Positions 19,848-21,263 of a stretch of 21,263 nucleotides of DNA are shown here, in pieces. The stretch is from an uncultured Phascolarctobacterium sp. GTDB taxonomy: Bacteria; Bacillota; Negativicutes; Acidaminococcales; Acidaminococcaceae. Under the pieces are notes generated by a model. The model had not been told where the DNA came from and made no database searches. It was given only the letters and a program-made list of their open reading frames with translations. The stretch lies in NCBI GenBank assembly GCA_900552855.1, contig USBG01000015.1, forward strand, positions 1 to 21,263, written 5' to 3'. Position numbers and translations under genes: made by a program. Each line of letters opens with the position of its first letter. The first letter of the stretch is position 1.

Positions 19848-21017
19848 TCACCTCGGCACAGGTATTTTTAAGGCCACTACAGCAGCAGCAATAGGTAACC
19901 AGGTAATAATATTCATAGTAAATGGTAAACCATATGTATCAGCTAAAAATCCTAAAATAGTGACACCAAAGCCACCCAATCCTACACTAAAGCCAATGGT
20001 TAAACCGCTAGCCATACCTACATTATTGGGCATTAGTGATTGAGCTAAAACGATTGTTGTAGCAAAAGAACCAATAATAAAGAAGCCTGCAATTACAACG
20101 GATACCATAGTCCATAGTTCAGATTGAACAATGGTAATTGCTCCAATAGCAGGAATACTCAAAATAATAGAGCCTAGCATAATTTTACGCGGACCAAGCT
20201 TATCATTCAATTCAGCACCTACTAAAGTACCACCAACACCGCCTAAAAGGAATCCTGATACTAAACTGCTAGCATAAACAGGATCAAAGCCTCGGAAATT
20301 CATAAAAAATAAGGGAAGATATGTTGATATTCCAGAGTGAATACTAGAACGCATAAAGATATAGAAAAGTAATAAAAATACTCCAAAGTAAGGCATTCTC
20401 TTTCCGTTTCCGCTTTTTCCTGCCTGTTTCTGTTGCTCTGCATGCTTTCGATTAACCTCTTTATAAACAGGCATACAGCTGTGCATCAAAATGAAAACAA
20501 ATATTCCTGGCAAAATAAAATACATAGTATTGTGCAGGCCACCAGGCAATCCTAAAAGCACTGTCATTAGAATTGAGCCAACAGCCATACCTGCATTACC
20601 ACCTAAGGAAAAAATTCCCATGTTTCGCCCCTTATTACCTTCATCACTTAAAAAATTTACTGTCTTAGAGGCTTGTGGATGATATGTTGCACTTGCAAGA
20701 CTAATAAAGATAACTGTCAGCAATAATAGCTGATAGGAGCTCACCCAACCTACAAAGGCAAAGCCTGCTCCGGCCATAGCAGCACATATAGGCAAAAAAG
20801 TAGGTAATGATTTTTTATCAGTTAAATAACCAAATGCTGGTTGAATAACTGATGACATAATGTTCTGAAGTAAAACGATTGATGCCAGCTGTGAATATGA
20901 TAAGCAAAACATCTCCTTTAAATGTGGTAGAACTATAGGTAAAGCACCTGACTGCATATCTGTAACCATATGGCCAATTGCCAGAGCCAAAACTGGCAGC
21001 ATAGATTTTTTATACAT
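19848..21017 (-). CDS. fsr: MFS exporter, fosmidomycin-resistance (Fsr) type
   Basis: A 12-helix major facilitator of about 389 aa. It follows the Fsr pattern: GHMVTDMQSGALPIVLPHLK, IQPAFGYLTDKKSLPTFLPI, SASATYHP-like LASATYHPQASKTVNF, then GRNMGIFSLGGNAGMAVGSI. The second half starts after a polar central loop (EVNRKHAEQQKQAGKSGNGKR) and has GVGGTLVGAELNDKLGPRKI, the MFS motif A equivalent. Fsr of E. coli exports fosmidomycin; other substrates are possible. I chose the ATG at 21017 with AAGGA 9 nt upstream; the ATG at 21023, only 3 nt from that site, is also possible. First gene of fsr-rarD. Confidence 0.88.
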   Translation of the reverse strand: MYKKSMLPVLALAIGHMVTDMQSGALPIVLPHLKEMFCLSYSQLASIVLLQNIMSSVIQPAFGYLTDKKSLPTFLPICAAMAGAGFAFVGWVSSYQLLLLTVIFISLASATYHPQASKTVNFLSDEGNKGRNMGIFSLGGNAGMAVGSILMTVLLGLPGGLHNTMYFILPGIFVFILMHSCMPVYKEVNRKHAEQQKQAGKSGNGKRMPYFGVFLLLFYIFMRSSIHSGISTYLPLFFMNFRGFDPVYASSLVSGFLLGGVGGTLVGAELNDKLGPRKIMLGSIILSIPAIGAITIVQSELWTMVSVVIAGFFIIGSFATTIVLAQSLMPNNVGMASGLTIGFSVGLGGFGVTILGFLADTYGLPFTMNIITWLPIAAAVVALKIPVPR

Positions 21018-21044
21018 AAGCATACTTCCTTCTGAAATATTTTA

Positions 21045-21068
21045 ATATTTGCAAATATCATTGTAACA
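21045..21068 (-). promoter_or_regulatory. fsr promoter and palindrome at the transcription start
   Basis: On the - strand an extended -10 TGTTACAAT (21068-21060) lacks a good -35. Just downstream, over the expected start point, is a perfect 14-bp palindrome ATATTTGCAAATAT (21045-21058), a likely repressor site. Confidence 0.55.
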
Positions 21069-21169
21069 TAAACTAGCTAAATTACTAGATGCCAATGTAA
21101 AAGAAGCGTTAATTATAAAATTACAACACCGCTATCAGACTATATCTTTATCAATCATCTCGTAACTGA

Positions 21170-21204
21170 TAAAAAATAAAACCTGTACCAATGGTACAGG
21201 TTTT
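21170..21204 (-). terminator. Terminator of the rRNA operon
   Basis: On the - strand AAAACCTGTACC (21204-21193) pairs perfectly with GGTACAGGTTTT (21189-21178), 12 bp with a 3-nt loop, followed by ATTTTTTAT. It directly follows the 5S 3' end. Confidence 0.93.
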
Positions 21205-21209
21205 ATTCT

Positions 21210-21263
21210 AACCGGCAGCTATCTATCCTCCCAGGCCGCTTCCAGCCAAGTACTTTCGACGTA
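21210..21263 (-). rRNA. rrf: 5S ribosomal RNA, 3' part (continues beyond the window)
   Basis: The - strand reads GTACTTGGCTGGAAGCGGCC, TGGGAGGATAGATAGCTGCC and GGT, the conserved 3' half of 5S rRNA (loop D/E arm plus helix I strand). About 54 of roughly 115 nt are visible; the 5' part lies to the right. It is the tail of an rRNA operon transcribed leftward. The 3' end is placed near 21210 and is accurate to a few nt. Confidence 0.9.

Noticed and set aside
21134..21171. TATCAG and CTGATA pair like the one at 8579-8601
   Set aside because: The spacing differs strongly (26 versus 11 bp) and the 6-mers are common in AT-rich DNA, so a shared operator is not supported.
1..21263. CRISPR arrays, insertion sequences or prophage genes
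   Set aside because: No regularly spaced direct repeats, transposase motifs or phage structural genes were seen; the only regular repeats are the 100-bp units in the ilv operon.

Overview
The window looks like chromosomal DNA of an AT-rich bacterium of the Bacillota. The reasons are strong AGGAGG-type ribosome binding sites, a T-box leader on the branched-chain amino acid operon, a 6S RNA gene directly upstream of rarA (the arrangement seen in Bacillus), the rpsF-ssb-rpsR operon with ychF nearby, and many compact intrinsic terminators. I would guess a Negativicutes-type organism (Acidaminococcaceae/Veillonellales-like), but that is inference. No phage, transposon or CRISPR array is visible.

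Left part (1-6970, mixed strands): a 6S RNA gene with a good sigma-A promoter, then rarA on the + strand; a tRNA-Asp/tRNA-Phe pair with its own promoter and terminator; a small membrane protein; a copper module on the - strand (P-type ATPase copA followed by chaperone copZ); and a divergent MATE exporter.

Middle part (6970-16745, all - strand): a PHP-family phosphoesterase overlapping an FAH-family hydrolase; the ribosome-associated ATPase ychF; two secreted proteins (one PepSY, one unrecognised); rpsF-ssb-rpsR with a promoter and a probable S6:S18-binding leader; and ilvN-ilvB-ilvC behind a T-box whose specifier reads as ATC (isoleucine). The ilvB-ilvC spacer holds two tandem units of exactly 100 bp plus the start of a third. 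Each unit folds into hairpins, and one stem shows a compensatory base change. This is the least explained structure in the window.

Right part (16745-21263, - strand): an orphan UxaE-like (tagaturonate epimerase family) protein; a dense cluster of DnaA boxes at 18591-18738 in a 538-bp gene-free stretch; rarD and an fsr-type MFS exporter as a two-gene operon; and the 3' end of a 5S rRNA gene with its terminator, which is the tail of an rRNA operon reading leftward. That rRNA orientation argues that the origin lies to the right of the window. The DnaA-box cluster is therefore either a DnaA-titration/regulatory locus or an origin in an unusual setting.
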